DNA from: Aphelenchoides besseyi
Lineage: Eukaryota > Nematoda > Chromadorea > Rhabditida > Aphelenchoididae
DNA: 64,000 nucleotides
Reading direction: 5' to 3'
Assembly: GCA_024699855.1 (NCBI GenBank)
Contig: JAMPIQ010000001.1
Location: 11,532,001 to 11,596,000 of the forward strand
Part shown: positions 30,844 to 43,963 of the stretch, piece by piece
Position numbering within the stretch: position 1 is the first letter of the stretch
How the letters are laid out: each line of letters begins with the position of its first letter
Translations under genes and position numbers: made by a program
The notes under the pieces: model-generated
Databases searched by the model: none
What the model saw: the letters and a program-made list of their open reading frames with translations, nothing else
What the model was told of the DNA's origin: nothing

Positions 30844-32410
30844 CTGTTCAACGTCGAGAGCTCCAGTAACAAATATAATCAACGGCCATCGATTCCTGCG
30901 CTTTTTTCGGCGCAAAAGCAGAAGTTTTGTGGTTGCGAGACGAAAGAGTTAATGTGAGAAAAAGAAGTTTGTGTGGTCTTCTGCGTACAATTTTTGGAGT
31001 TTGTATTATCGATTGATTGCAACAAATTCGACAAGAACTCGTAGGCCAAAGAAAGTCGATTGACGTTCCCTTTGAAACAAACACCTCTGCTTGTAATCAT
31101 GACGAACGATTTCTCTCGAATGCAAAATGTTATTCTGTGACCCGTTGGTTTCGTTTTTAGCTCGCAATTCGCAGTGATGGTCAATTGGAAAACTGCGCAA
31201 TTCACATAGTGGGTTGACCGTCGCAGTGGTCGCAGAGAATTGACTTCCTCGCTCTCTGTTGATGTAAACTGAGAGCTGAGTAACGAACAACGTTCTCGAG
31301 AGCGCGAAGCCGCGGGCGATTTTGAGCACGACAATCGAACGGAGGTCACTTTTTGCAAGAAAACAGACCTTCTGTTGATTATAATGCAATCAAGTAGTTG
31401 TTTTTAAAGAAAACATTTCGAACAAACAGGTACTCGATTTCCGGTGCTGGTTGATGACTAACTCGTGCCATTTACCTCGAGTTTTGTTGAAACATCCGTG
31501 CCAGCTCATCGAGTTGATGGTCGTGGCCATAAGATTTTTTGACGACTCGACCGCCTGATCCATCTGAACGCCCGTTCGTGATGTTTTTTGTCCCCCTGAT
31601 CGGCTCGCTCGTTTATTTCCATTGGGTTCAATACATCAGCTGACAATCTCTGCTCTCGGGCCAAACGGAGGTGATAAGAACAAGTGTCCGAGACTTTAGA
31701 CTGTTTTGCAAAACTGTTTTTCTTGGGTTACATTTATCAAAACATATTGTTTTTTTAATTGGCACATACCTCGTTTTTGATCGGACAGCAAATGTGGCAT
31801 GTTCGACTGATCTCCTCTACTGAATACTTGAAGTTTGCGTTGATTGTCCTTTTCAATATCAGAAAGTTTCCAAACCTGTCGATCAAAAACTTGTGTTCGA
31901 ATGTCCGTTCGTATTCACAAACAAACACCAATTTGAAATCCCTCTGAATCGTGTATTTTGAACTCCGGTTGTGGACGAGCACTCGTGTTTCAATTTGTTC
32001 ACTGGCCGTTCATTTGCACGTGCCGTCTTGGCCAGACATCCGAAGATGTTTTCGTGATCAGTTGGAAAATGTTGATTGTGGGTGTGACCAAAATGCGTGA
32101 TTTAATGAACAAAAATAAACAAAAAGAATTCTTCTCGTTTGTTTGCACTTTGTTTTCACATATTTCTGTAGACTTCGAAATCATCCAACTCTTCGACTTT
32201 TCCAATCGTAAAGTTGTGGTCAAAAGCTGTTTTTCGTGGGTTGCTCGATGACCAATCTGCGTATTGAGCGTCCAGATGTTTCGATTTGATTAGTTCAATA
32301 CTCCCGTATTTTTGCCAAATGACCTTTCTATCATCTTGACATATAATTCAAAATCTGACGTTTTAACTACATGATTTACACGCGACTATAAAATGGTTAT
32401 TTGCAGAAAA
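30844..32410. other. Divergent spacer between PEX1 and the BTB-BACK-PHR gene
   Basis: About 1.6 kb separates two divergently transcribed genes. Short overlapping minus-strand frames at about 30848-31389 lie directly upstream of the PEX1 start and could be 5' untranslated sequence, but they carry no domain signal. Both promoters must lie here. Nothing else is recognised. Confidence 0.4.
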
Positions 32411-34478
32411 ATGGATTTGAATGCTGACAACTTGGCAAAAAAAGAAGAAACAAGCTCCATTGAGTCGATAGATGAGCCCGTAAGACCTACTGATCTAACA
32501 AGACTTCAACTCTATTTAGGAAGAACAAAAACCTGTTTTGGTCAAACAATTAAACGAATTTCGTGTATTGGAAATCGGCACTGATGTTACTTTTATTGTT
32601 GGTTCTAAACAAAAAGTAAGTGCAAATGTGAGATACCAGCATATGTCGCTGTTTAAGCCAATTCACGCACATAAAATCATTTTGGCATGTTGTTCTGACG
32701 TTTTCAAGGCAATGTTCTACGGTTTGTTGAGTGAGTTTCCCAATCGCTATGGATACTCGGAGCTACGCACTCAAGGAACAGTTGATGATGAAGAAGAGAA
32801 TTCTTTGGAATCAGTTAGTTCGTCCATCAGTAGTTCATCATCGTTAAGCCCGGAATCTGGACGCCACTCTGCAGCCGATGAAGAGGACGCAGATTCAGAT
32901 TTAGATGAGAGTTTAATGGACGATAAATCAGCTGGAATACACGAGAAGATCTATCGAATTCACGTAACTCCGCAAACACGCGATCGCAACGTTGGAACTG
33001 ACGTCTCGTTGAACACGAATCGTCGTTATCCACCGCCTATTGAGTCAGTCGTGGTTCCGGATATATCTCCTTCGACGTTTCGTAAACTGATCAACTTTAT
33101 TTACAACGATTTCGATCCGAAAGTTGCGGAAGTAAGTTGGATTTTCAGTTAACGGTTATAATCTTTGTAGCTGAACGACCAAAACATCATCGAGACTTTG
33201 TATGCAGGTAATGAAGAAATCACTTGTTGTCGTTGAAAAGAAGTTTTAGCAAAGAAATACGCGATTGATACACTAACATCTGAATGTGTTCGTTATTTGT
33301 TAAGCGGTTTGAATCCAAGTAATGCGATTTGCCTATTGAACGAGGCTCGAATGTTTAACGAAGAGCGTTTAACTGAAGCTTGTTTGAAAGTTATCGACAA
33401 AAACACTGATGTTGCAATGAAACGTAAGTTAACGAAGAATAGTCGGTTGTAATGATTGGTTTCTAAAGACATTAGCGAAGCAGATCACGACACATTAGTA
33501 GAGTTGCTTAAACGTACTGAACTCGATCCATCTAGTGAACTCGTTATCTTCGAAGCTGCCTTAAATTATGCTCGAGCAGAATGTGAACGACAACAATTGA
33601 AGGAGACTACAGAAAATTTGCGTAAAGTCTTGGGATCTGCTTTCCAACTCATCCGTTTTCCGCTTATGAATTTCGAAGAGTTTGGAATTGCAGCCTCTTC
33701 ATCGCTTTTAACTCACGAAGAAATTTCTGAAGTATTCTTGCATCTATCGCTTCGTCCACCTCCGACTGTTCGTTTCCCAACGGGTTTTCGATGTTCGGGT
33801 CGTTCGAAACACTCGATCTCGCGTTTCAACGGTGTCTCATCAAAACGTTATAGTAAACGAGAAAGCCGTGTGAGGTAAGAGCAATAAATGAGTATTCTGT
33901 AAGAAGATATTTCAGTTTTACTGCTGATCGCGACATTCAGCTATACGGTGTTGGAGTGTTTGGAATCAACACGGTGAAAGCACACATTGACGACGAAAAC
34001 AACACGTGGAGCTCACAGATTGAAATTCAGGTTGGATCACATCGTCGATTACATTCTCAATTATCGGATTTAGTTGGCAATATTGAACGATGTAAACACC
34101 TATTCCTCGATACCTCCAAATATTTTGGGCAAAAATACGATCTTTCTCGAAGGAACATTGGGCGATGAAACTCCTTTGTTCGCACCATTCACGGAACCCA
34201 TCAACTGCACTGCCAATCAAACGTATTCTGTTTCGATGCGTTTCCTAAGCGAGGGACCAATTCAAACGTTCTGTGGACGTGAAGGGAAAGAAACCGTGAG
34301 TGTTGATCGTAAGTTATAACTCTGGGTACTTTCAAATAGTGAGAATTTAGTACCGTTCTACGAACAAGTCAATTTCAAGTTTTTGAACTATCGAATGGCT
34401 TACAACGACAACGAAAAGTCCGAAGGCCAGATACCGCTATTGCACTTTTATGTTCATTGGCCTAAGAAGTCGGAATAA
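32411..34478 (+). CDS. BTB-BACK-PHR protein (BTBD1/2/3/6 family)
   Basis: This is an adaptor-like protein of the BTBD1/2/3/6 family (substrate receptors for cullin-3 ubiquitin ligases in known members). The BTB domain begins with IGTDVTFIVGSKQK and IHAHKIILACCSDVFKAMFYG. It is then interrupted by about 106 residues, rich in Ser, Asp and Glu, before VVPDISPSTFRKLINFIYND. The BACK region has ETLYAAKKYAIDTLTSECVR and ICLLNEARMFNEERLTEACL. A PHR domain follows from about 33860 (FTADRDIQLYGVGVFG), ends near LLHFYVHW, and the protein stops at 34478. The insertion has splice-like borders (see findings). An acceptor sits just before the ATG at 32411, so a non-coding first exon is likely. Some PHR-domain residues differ from the common pattern, but the fold order is preserved. 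Confidence 0.9.
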
Positions 34479-34994
34479 GAAGACGTTCATTCACAAGTAT
34501 AATCACAGTTTACACATAATAGTTCGATGGTCATTATATCACTGGTCATATTTATTTTGAGCTATTTATTTTGTACATAAGACTTTTCGTATGACTTATA
34601 CTCGAACGAATTTCATAATAAAAGATTAAATAAACGGCAATTGTTTTTTCGCTCATTACAAACACACGGTCGGAAGTAAATCGAACGCGGTAAATCGAGA
34701 CAACGCAAATACGACAATCGTGCGGTCGCATTATTATGATTAACTCACGCACGACAATCCAAAGGCAACAAGTTCGTTCGGATTGCTCAAACAACTCACC
34801 AGTTTTAGACCGCTCTTGAGCTCACGGTAAACAACCCGAGTTGATCGTGTTAACTTGACTTCCGGCCTTTCGCAGTAATCAACGATTATGTCCCAACATA
34901 TTTTGGTCTATGAATAGTCGAGTCGTTCGATTTATTGTGTCGATTGAATGAATCCAATTTTTAACTGAATTGAATACAATAAGAACAATTGATC
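34479..34994. other. Spacer between the BTB gene and otopetrin
   Basis: An AATAAA is visible near 34617-34622, with a second AAATAAA near 34629, which could end the BTB transcript. The remainder is AT-rich and presumably contains the otopetrin promoter. No gene seen. Confidence 0.4.
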
Positions 34995-37274
34995 ATGTCT
35001 AGTCATCTGTCAGTGAACTCCGATAACCACACAGTTAGTCCCATTGTGTCTAGTAAGTTCTTTTTTATTCAGTCTAATTCTTTACATCAAAAGGACAACT
35101 CAAACGACAACAGTCGAGTATCAGTTCGTTGGATCCACCAAATGAGATAGTCGACAAGGGTTGGGTCACAGATCCGACAGCATGGTCAGTTAGAAGGTGT
35201 TGAATATAGCCAGTAGTTGAGATTTAGGAATTACTTCTGTTCACTAACCACAACTCTGTACGCCATTTTCATCGTTGTATTCGCAATGATTTTGGAATTA
35301 GCATCAATGGCACAGAAACTGGATTCGGACGATTGGTTTGTGGAAATGGTCAGTCAAATCAACTGTATAGGTCCATTAGCTTGTACTTTCAGCTTTTTTA
35401 CAGTTATATGTATGGTATCGGAATACGTGAGCATAATCGTATTAATAATAACATACAATCATTTAGTTTTTCTTCTGTACTTTTACTTTTTTCACATATA
35501 TCCGATTAACTTTATTTCGGCTTTTGCTCGAAGACACCAGTGGATTAGCGGTTCAAGAATACAAAAAGCAGAGATCCGAAAAGATGACCAACCAAGCGGC
35601 GCAGGAAGTTTGTACTTGCGGCTCGGAATGCTCTGTAAGTTCTTCACGGACAAGTAAATCAACTTAATGCTCTTAGGCTTTGGAAGCAGTGCCGTGATTT
35701 TGTTCTCAATTGAAATTATAATATGCTCTACACATCAATCTTGTTTCAATTACAAGCTAGTAAACTGGGTACTCGCGTGCACGTTCACGTTCTTCCAAAT
35801 GCATTTCATCTTCTGTAATTCAAAGGTACCGATTTCATCGTAAACGTGCGATTGAAACACCTTCAGATAATCATCAATGAGTCCAAGAATTTGGTCAAAT
35901 TAGGCTGCATGCATTTGCTTGGCGTCAACTTGTGGACTTGGGTTCGATTCGTGGTTGCAAAACACGAAGGTAAAGCACTTTTCACCGACAAGTACTCGAA
36001 GTCGACTATCGAAACAATCGAACGAAACGATACGGTAAGTTTTTTGCTTTACATACACTCACTGGCGCTTTGAAGGATTTATGGTCGAATTTGAATGTAA
36101 ACTCAAGTGTCGGTTCGATATTTAGTATCTCAACATTCAATTATTTTGGAGACTTTGCAACACTTCTTACCACGTGTATAGTTGAGTATTCGGTTATTTG
36201 TGCTGCAATTATGATTGTTCTGCATCGTTCTATTGACAACCAAATTGCACAAAGACCGTGTACGAAACGAAGACACAAGCTCTCAATCGACTGCAGTGCT
36301 TCGTCTGCGGGCCTGTTTGCTGGTGTTTTGTTTCTCATCTGTTCACTGGTGGCGCTTGGAATTTACACCGGTTTTCAATTTTACTTTCAAATTCCTTATT
36401 CAATTATTTCTTCTAGTCTTCTCACAACAAGCCGACGATCATGGTGCTCTTCTGGTCTTTCGATTATCAGACTTCGGTCTTTTTTGCTTTGCATTATGTG
36501 GTTCGATTGGTGGTTTGTATCGGTTAGATTTAGTTCTCAGTCCTTGTACACTTCACTCATGTTTAGAATGCGCAGTTTACATTATTACCACAAACAACCG
36601 ATGTCGTCCAATGCCGAGTTTTTGGACGAAATTCTTCTTGTCGTTGGACTCGTAGGTGAATTGGTGCATTCGTCGACCGGTTTGATGTGTTGGATATCGA
36701 CACAATCGGAGTATGGAAAAAGAAAGATGGAAACGGTGGGTAGCTGTGAAATAGCCTGTTGCAGTCTTCTAGTTTAGTACATGCTCGTGGTTTTTGTTGT
36801 TCGTGAAATACAAGTGATTGTGCAAACCATTTTTATTTTGGTCTCCAGTCGGTATGCTGTTAAAGAAGTTGATCGAACTTGTGGATTGTGTGTTGCAGTT
36901 TACGTGCTCGAAGTTCTGATGCCGTTGAGAACAAACCGGGAAAACAATTCGTGACATTTTTGCTAATCGCCAATCTCGCTTTGTTTTTCTTTCACACACT
37001 CGAAGGAATGACCTCCGTTTTCGGAAGTGCATTGGAAAGTCGAAGAACCAAACCCTATGCTACGCTTATCTGCACTGTGGCTCCATTGGTTGTGTTCTAC
37101 CGATTTCATTCGTCGGTTTGTTTGGCTGAAATATGGAAACTCGCCTACAGCGCCAAGAACCGAACACCATTTTCGCAACAAACGTCCATCGATAGCGCCG
37201 AATTGCCGTCGGAATACTCCAATTCAATACGTAGCTCGATTCGAATACCCACTAGTCAGCGACAGTTCTATTAA
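34995..37274 (+). CDS. Otopetrin-like proton channel
   Basis: This is a multi-pass membrane protein of the otopetrin family, which forms proton-selective channels. Exons give many hydrophobic segments, among them FCSLTTTLYAIFIVVFAMIL, VNWVLACTFTFFQMHFIFCN followed by LVKLGCMHLLGVNLWTWVRF, YSVICAAIMIVL and FLLIANLALFFFHTLEG. The pair MHLLGVNLWTWVRF (N-domain) and VVFYRFHSSVCLAEIW (C-terminal end) are the family's most typical strings. The N-terminal tail is hydrophilic with short exons, and the C-terminal tail is Ser-rich, ending TSQRQFY at 37272. Several exon borders near 36380-36780 are uncertain, because two overlapping frames there both look hydrophobic. Function in acid sensing is inferred from the family. 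Confidence 0.85.
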
Positions 37275-37336
37275 ACTTCGTATACAATAAACATAATCAA
37301 CTATCTTTTGTAATACAAATAAACAAACCCATTGAC

Positions 37337-38711
37337 ATGTTATCTTATCTTTTGAATTTCGTCCATACGTCGCGAGCAGTTTGCTTGTCCATTGGTCGGA
37401 AATTGTATAGCACAAAGATGTTGATCGCTTGTATTTTTTACGGAGTGATCGTCTTCATTTTGTACAATTTGTTTTGGTTTCTTCTGGATCAACTTACGAT
37501 CAGTTCAATTGAGAAGAAGTCGGTTTTCATCACAGGTAATGGGTTTGCTAGCATTCAATTTCCATTAAATCAATGGCTATGAACTCAAATAGAATTTGGA
37601 TTTCAGGTTGTGATTCAGGGTTCGGAAACTTGACGGTATTCAAATGTTTGAAGCATGGAATGACCGTTTTTGCTGGATGTCTGACGGAAGAAGTAGAACA
37701 ACTATCGTATAGTTTACTAATATGAATATGTAGGGAAAACGTAAACTGGAAGAGAAAGCAACTCGCGAACGACTTCCAGGACTTTTGCATGCCATTAGTT
37801 TAGACGTTAGTAGTGATGAAAGCGTGTCAGAAGCGGTAAAATACGTGCAATCAGTGATCGGAGAAAATGGTAAAAACAGTTGAAAAAGTAGTTGTAATCT
37901 AAATGTATGAAGGCCAATTGCACGGATTGGTCAACAATGCGGGAGTTGTTGGAACGAACATGTGGGACGACTGGACAGAACTCGCCGATTACAGACATTG
38001 TTTTGAGATCAATACTTTGGGACTAATTCGTGTCACTCACGCATTCAAACCGTTCATTAAAAGAGCACGGTAGATTTTACTAACAGCTGTATATTTAATT
38101 TTGGGAACATCTAGTGGGCGCATAGTAAATACAGCAAGTATTTGTGGACGAGTTGCTTTGCCGTGTCTTGGACCCTATACAATTTCGAAATATGGAGTTG
38201 AAGCCTATTCGGACACAATTCGGTTAGTGATTATGTCCAAATTGCCGATAAGCATTGTGTTCAAGTGCTGAGCTGGCTCTTTACAACGTTCGTGTTTCGA
38301 TTGTTGAACCGGGATTCTTTACGACGGCTCTCACTTCTGCCGAATGTCAAACGAAAAAACTTGATGAAAAGTGGGAGAAGCTTAATGACGACATAAAAAA
38401 AGAATACGGAAAACATATGGTTGAATTTTGTAAGTTGACATCTTCATCAAATGACTTCTATATTTGTAGCCAAATCTACTGCTTCTCAACAACTGCATCT
38501 TCTTTGTTCTTCTGACCTTTATCTTGTTGCAAATGCTTATTTTCACGCATTGACCAGTCGCTATTCTCGACGTCGTTATAAAGTGGGCAACGACAGTGTC
38601 TATTTCTTCGTCCCGTTTTCTTTTCTTCCCGGTCTTCTTCAAGACAGTTTTTACAGTTTGATTGCCACCTTGACTAAAATGCCAAAACCTGCAATATTTC
38701 AACAGCATTAG
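37337..38711 (+). CDS. Membrane-anchored short-chain dehydrogenase (RDH/17beta-HSD-like, SDR9C group)
   Basis: The first exon encodes an N-terminal hydrophobic anchor (MLIACIFYGVIVFILYNLFW). After one small intron the Rossmann start reads SVFITGCDSGFG, the TGCDSGFG form typical of retinol dehydrogenase and 11-cis-type SDR9C enzymes. Further motifs are LVNNAG, the catalytic NTASICGR Ser, and YTISKYGVEAY with the YxxxK pair. FEINTLG and IVEPGFFTT also fit. It probably oxidises or reduces retinoid or steroid-like alcohols with NAD(H) on the endoplasmic reticulum membrane; the substrate is not known. It lies only 62 bp after otopetrin in the same direction, so tandem transcription or even co-transcription is possible. 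Confidence 0.88.
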
Positions 38712-38887
38712 ATGAGCATCACAAGCTCGGCATCATCTCCATTCTTCTATGGAAATTGCTCGATTAATCACTACTAAAATTCAATAAACGTTTTTACTGT
38801 AATGATTGTTGAAAACGCAAGCAAATGATAAAAAGATGAGTATTGAAGGCGAAGTTGGCAGCATTTTGAATTGAAGACCAAATCTGC

Positions 38888-40511
38888 TCAATAGTTGATG
38901 TTCTCTACGGCACCACCAGCCGAATCCATTAGCCAAGGATCCGTTTGAACGGCTTTGGTGCCGACTTGTTCTCGTTTCTTTGCGTGTTTCGCCAATCCCT
39001 TCTTATTTTTTGCCGGCATGATATGATAAAGAACACGCGATCGAAGCGGCATACGTGAAATAACTTGCTCCAATGACTGTGGTTTCTTCTCTAAAACTAT
39101 TGACTTTTCTCAATAAACAAAAGAACAATAACCTTTTGGCCTATTTAGTCCTTTTTTGACTTTTTTTCCAGTCTCCACATCTGTGCCATTTTCCAGTGTT
39201 TCTGCAGCTTCGGCCTCATCTTCTGCTTGTTGAAGCGCAGCCAAGTATTCCTTGTCTATGGAATCTTTCATTCCCTATAAATCACTTATTCAAACTAATA
39301 TCAACGTATTCTTACAGATGCCAACGCTTCGATTTGTTTTTGAATGAGCGTGAGTACTGTCGATACAAGAGCCAAACCAATCAAAAGAAGACATGCCTAT
39401 AAAATATGAAATTATAAGAAGCCAGAGTATAATTACAAAAGGTATAATGTATTTTGGCTGCGAAACAAGAACGTCGCCAAATCCAATAGTCAAGAAGGAA
39501 ACAAGCACAAAGTACAAAGACGTTCCTGAAATCGTTATAATAAACTGATTGTAATTACACAAACCGTAAGTCCAGTGCTCTTCCCATAACAATAGGATGT
39601 AAGCGCAAAACAGAATCCATAGAATTGTCAAGAGAATCAAAAATCCAATGGGAAAATTCAACAAGTCTTCATCGTCGTCTTCTTCTGCTTCAGCTTCCTC
39701 GCTTTGCCTGTTTTTCTGTGTCGTCAATTGTGCAACCTAAAACGTAGATTAGTAAATGATGAGACGGATGTTCGTATGTTACTTTCTGCTCAAAATCTTT
39801 CGAAAAGCAACCGAACGTACGAACAATAAACTTCCAGACAATATAAAAGGAGGCCGATTAGAAGAGAAACCTTCATCCAAACTTAACATGCAACCCTTAG
39901 CGAATAACGAGCCGAGAGCGACAAGTGAAATCAAAGCCAATGGGATTCCAATTAGACCGTAACACACCGTTAAAATGCGCCCCGTTGTTGTGTGACAAAC
40001 AATATTTCCATAGCCAATTGTTGTGTAGACCGTCAAAGCAAAATAAATCGATCCAACAAATGTCCTTAAACCAACATCGATGTTATCAACAACAACAAAA
40101 AAGCTCACCATTTGGTTTCATTTAAGTGCACTTCTTGAACACCCAGTTCGTTACGAAAATCTGTCAACGTGTCAACGGTGTGATTGTACGCCTAAAAGAC
40201 CAGATTGCAATCATTTCAGCAGATCGAAACAAACTTCGATTGGTTGCATATGTTTGATCGTATTCAATCTGAACGCCGTGTCCTACAAACAAATCGACAT
40301 TCAAATGGTAATTCGAGAAGAAACAAACTTCCAGCAATTTTGCTCGCTCATCGCGCAGTTTTTTCAACTCGTACAACTCATTAGGACCTTCAATTGTCAT
40401 AAAAATGGCAGCACCAATGATTGTAAAAGCAATGAGAATCAGGACAGGTATTACACTTCGAAATCCGTTGCGTATGTTCTCGAGCAGAACGTTTATTTTT
40501 CCGGCGATCAT
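38888..40511 (-). CDS. Two-pore-domain potassium channel (TWK/K2P family)
   Basis: Both pore loops are visible. P1 is TVYTTIGYGNIVCHTTTGR and P2 is VSFLTIGFGDVLVSQPKY. TM1 (VIPVLILIAFTIIGAAIFMT) comes right after a basic N-terminus starting at 40511, and TM3 is FLILLTILWILFCAYILLLW. A strongly acidic run (SEEAEAEEDDDEDLL) sits between TM2 and TM3. The C-terminal tail is Lys-rich and ends AVENINY at 38891. GYG and GFG are the usual K2P pair of selectivity filters. The role is background potassium leak in excitable or epithelial cells. A longer start 57 bp upstream is possible, but an acceptor-like CTTTTAG there suggests a 5' untranslated intron. It converges with the dehydrogenase gene at 38711. 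Confidence 0.9.
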
Positions 40512-41328
40512 TTTGAGCTTATGATCTCTTGTAAATGTCCATAAACTAAAAGGTAGATTATTAATCACTTACAACCCAACTGAACTTTGTTCAATCACGC
40601 AGCTTAAGTCAAATTCACTTGAAAGAATTTGCCACCAATGTGACGAAAAAGATTAATTTCGACAATATCACGAAAATCGGAACAACGGAACGGTGGGCCA
40701 TAAACAAGACCCACAATCTTGATTCGAGGAAACGTGCGTGTGCAAGGCTTCCGAGAGTACTTTGACGGCCAAGGTTGTCACGAACAGATCTTCACGGCAC
40801 AAATCGATCAGAAAAAGCACAGCGTAAGAACTTGACATCGGACGGCTGCTTCAAGAGTGCCGTCAGCTGTTCGTTTCCAAGCCCTTTTAATCCATGATAA
40901 GACTTCAGAATGGTGAGAAGTAGCAACAAATTAATTTCTGGTTGGAAAGAAAAAAGGAACGGAGATCAAAGACGAAAATGTGCTAGTGAACTGCAATTAA
41001 CAACGCGGTTTTCAAGCGTAAAAATGGAGGTTCAAACGAAACAAATGAGATTTCGACTCTTGCAAATGTTATAAATCTTGGACGTTATTTTGAGCTGCTT
41101 GTCACCCAAAGCAAACGTCAATTAACTGAATGAACGTATAACCTCATTTCGCCCTTTTGAGTACAAATGCAAGAAAATAGCTCAAACATTAACTGAAGTG
41201 TCCACAGTCAAAACTCAAAACAGCAACTTCCGGTTGTTTCTTGAGCATGACTGATTTCGTATTCTTGCACGTGTTTTCAATTCGAATCTTTTATTAAACT
41301 GCAAACTAAGAACAGTTGCAAACTGTCT
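40512..41328. other. Spacer between TWK and sphingomyelinase genes
   Basis: About 0.8 kb with no supported open frame on either strand. It must include the TWK promoter (minus strand) and the 3' end of the sphingomyelinase transcript. Nothing else is recognised. Confidence 0.4.
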
Positions 41329-43740
41329 TTACGGTTGTGTTCGTTGAGATTTTGCAATTGGACACTTGTCAGTGAAATTGTTCTTTCGAAGCTTATTCCT
41401 TGCCGTTTGTCGTCTTAATTCCAACGATTTAGTCTTCAATTCCTTCGAAGTCCATCGGCTTTCAGGTCCTATTGGTTTTTTGTTCATCGAAGTTTGCAGT
41501 CCACTGCATAACTTGCGGTTATCTTTCTGACTTGTGAACATCGAGCAAACAACCTCTTTGGCACACTCTTTATCACAAAATTGGTTGAATCGACGGTTTT
41601 TGTTTCTGCAATTGATGAGAGCTTACAGTGATCGTGCGCACATACCCAACATAAGTCTGCAAAAGTCTACTGCCTTTTAGAAATTCCAAAGCCAAATCGT
41701 GCCAATTTGAAGGCTCCAGCCATCGCAGTTGATATTCATCTTTTGCAGATGGGTAAAGAACCTGCCACGGAGCGTCGATACCGCGACTTCCGTCTTTGTT
41801 TGCGGTCTCCAAATCCAAGAAATATTCTTCAAAGTCAATGATTTTCTAAATCGTTGTGTATAAAATGTCAGTACTTAGTTCAAATTTACGTAGGTTGACA
41901 GCGGTCTTAGTCCGTCGATTGTGTACACGCGGTAAGCCGGATTGAAGTCCGAGTACGTCGTTATAGATGGTGACGAATAGACAACGGAAGTTGGACGAGA
42001 GTTCGAATCATTTGGATCTTCGAATGTTAAGTATACAAGTTCAGAATGTGTGTGCCCAAAAAATTGAGCAGTGATTGTTCCTTCAAACCTTAACATATCC
42101 TAATGTATTGAATGGTTTGTTTCAACTACCGATTGACTATTCGATAGTAGTTGAGCGACCATGCAGTCAGAGCTTCTTCATTTCCAGCGGGAATATGCGC
42201 CAGAATTTGTACCTAAAATTGAAGTTGTCGAAATGATGATCAGAAGCAAACTTAACTTCTCACCGGCATCTTCAGCTTTTTTCAGCTCGTTTGTCAACCA
42301 GGTCATTGTACCGTCGGGATCAGTTTGATTAATGTACATCAGAAAGTTTATGTTGTCTCCGAATACGTTGTTCAAAGAAATGAGTCGAAGTCCATCGCAT
42401 ATTTTTGTTGAATAGCATCCATTACTAAACCAAAAGTCTATTGGCGTTTATTCTTACGATCACTTACTACAAAAATGTTTGTTTCTCTTCATCACTTAAC
42501 CAATCTGGACTGAAAGCATCGGCCATAGCTTTGTATAACCAAGTGGGTTGAAAACGTTCAGGAACAGAATGAGTTCCAATTCTAAATACAATTTGAGGTT
42601 AAGAACAAGAACTTTTTAACAACATATTGATGGGCACTCCCTCTAAAATTTTGTTTTAAGCGCTTTTTTAATTTGTACAAATTACCATGATTGCCAATGC
42701 AGAAGAGGACACGAGTACTGGGAAAGTACTTTTTAAGCAGTTCAGTCACTTTCTGAATTCGCTTGTATTCGATTAGTAGTTCTGACTTACATTGATTACT
42801 TTGATATGGCCATCTTCTGAGTATTCCCAATCAGCGTGCGACTCTAAATCTCCAGAAACAACAATGTAGTCGATCTAAACGAAACACTTAAAAATAAAAC
42901 TAATTGACTTATTATACACGATCTTGTGTTTCATTAGCATGCTTCAACATCGATTCAAACATCCAAACTGGAGCATCACAATTACCAACACTACCTAAAA
43001 AAAGTTTTGTTCTTAACCACGATCATCACTCACCCCAATAGCCGGCAGCTTCTTTTACGTTGCTTATAGTCGCCTAAAATTCTTTATATGTTTAAATTAA
43101 TTACTGTTGGACATATTACATTTCCATTTAGTTCACGTTGTTTTGGCATCCGACAGCATTGTGGTTCACCACACTCGACTTCTGATCCAACGGCATATTT
43201 TAAATCGATGTGAACGTCAGCGATTTGCAACACTCGCAGATCGGGATACTGACCAACCTAAGCTCCGGAAATTTTACATCTAGCTTCTGAGATTTACTTT
43301 AGGTGGATAGTCTTTTTCAAATGGCGGTTTCCCATCCGGTACAAATGCAGTCCAATTCGAATCCAATGGATTGTTGGGAATGTCGCAGCTGGAGATCAAC
43401 ACGCCACAAACATCGACAGGTTCCTTGAGAATTTCGTTTAGAACATATAGGAAAACGTCTTGGAAATTGCCGACGATTCCCTTACAAACATTCTGTGATT
43501 GGATTTTCAATGTCTCGCACATAAAAATAATGAAGTCAGGAAGACATTCGTTGATGATATTGGAACCGAAGATTGTTTCAGCAAGACCAACTGTATCTTT
43601 GCATAATGTACAAAATAGACCATCTAAATGATTGCATATATAAGACACTAATTCGTCTGTTTACCTTCTTCGTGTTTCACATTTTGGATCGGTAATCCAG
43701 AAGCCAAACAGAACAAAAGAAGAAAGACGAGAGGTCGCAT
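41329..43740 (-). CDS. Acid sphingomyelinase (saposin B plus metallophosphoesterase)
   Basis: This is a secreted or lysosomal enzyme that cleaves sphingomyelin to ceramide and phosphocholine. A signal peptide MRPLVFLLLFCLASG starts at 43740. A saposin-B domain (about 43650-43290) shows six cysteines in the pattern CTLCKDTV...C...C...CDIP. The calcineurin-like catalytic domain has all the metal-binding motifs: IADVHIDLKY, VVSGDLESH, CIGNHEGVP, AHIPAG and QFFGHTH. SLNYYRIV and NPAYRVYTIDG also match the family. The C-terminal region has NRRFNQFCDKEC and an unusually basic tail ending SQRTQP. Of the human HIPPGH motif only HIPxG is kept; the last His reads Asn. Exons are separated by short introns, one carrying an unusual GTAATT donor after GNH. 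Confidence 0.92.
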
Positions 43741-43963
43741 TGCTCAGATTCTTGCAAATGTCGACTGTGAACATGTGCTTTGTCAATTGAACGCTCGATG
43801 TGGACTGATAAGAACACGCTCCGAGAACGATAAGCGAATTCAACTTCCATTATTCAACAAAAAAGTAATCGGTTTATTTTTAGAAAACAAAACCAAATCA
43901 TATTTGAAGCAACCAAAAACTTTACGACACCGAATATGAAAAAGAGATCCAAAAACAGGGGGA

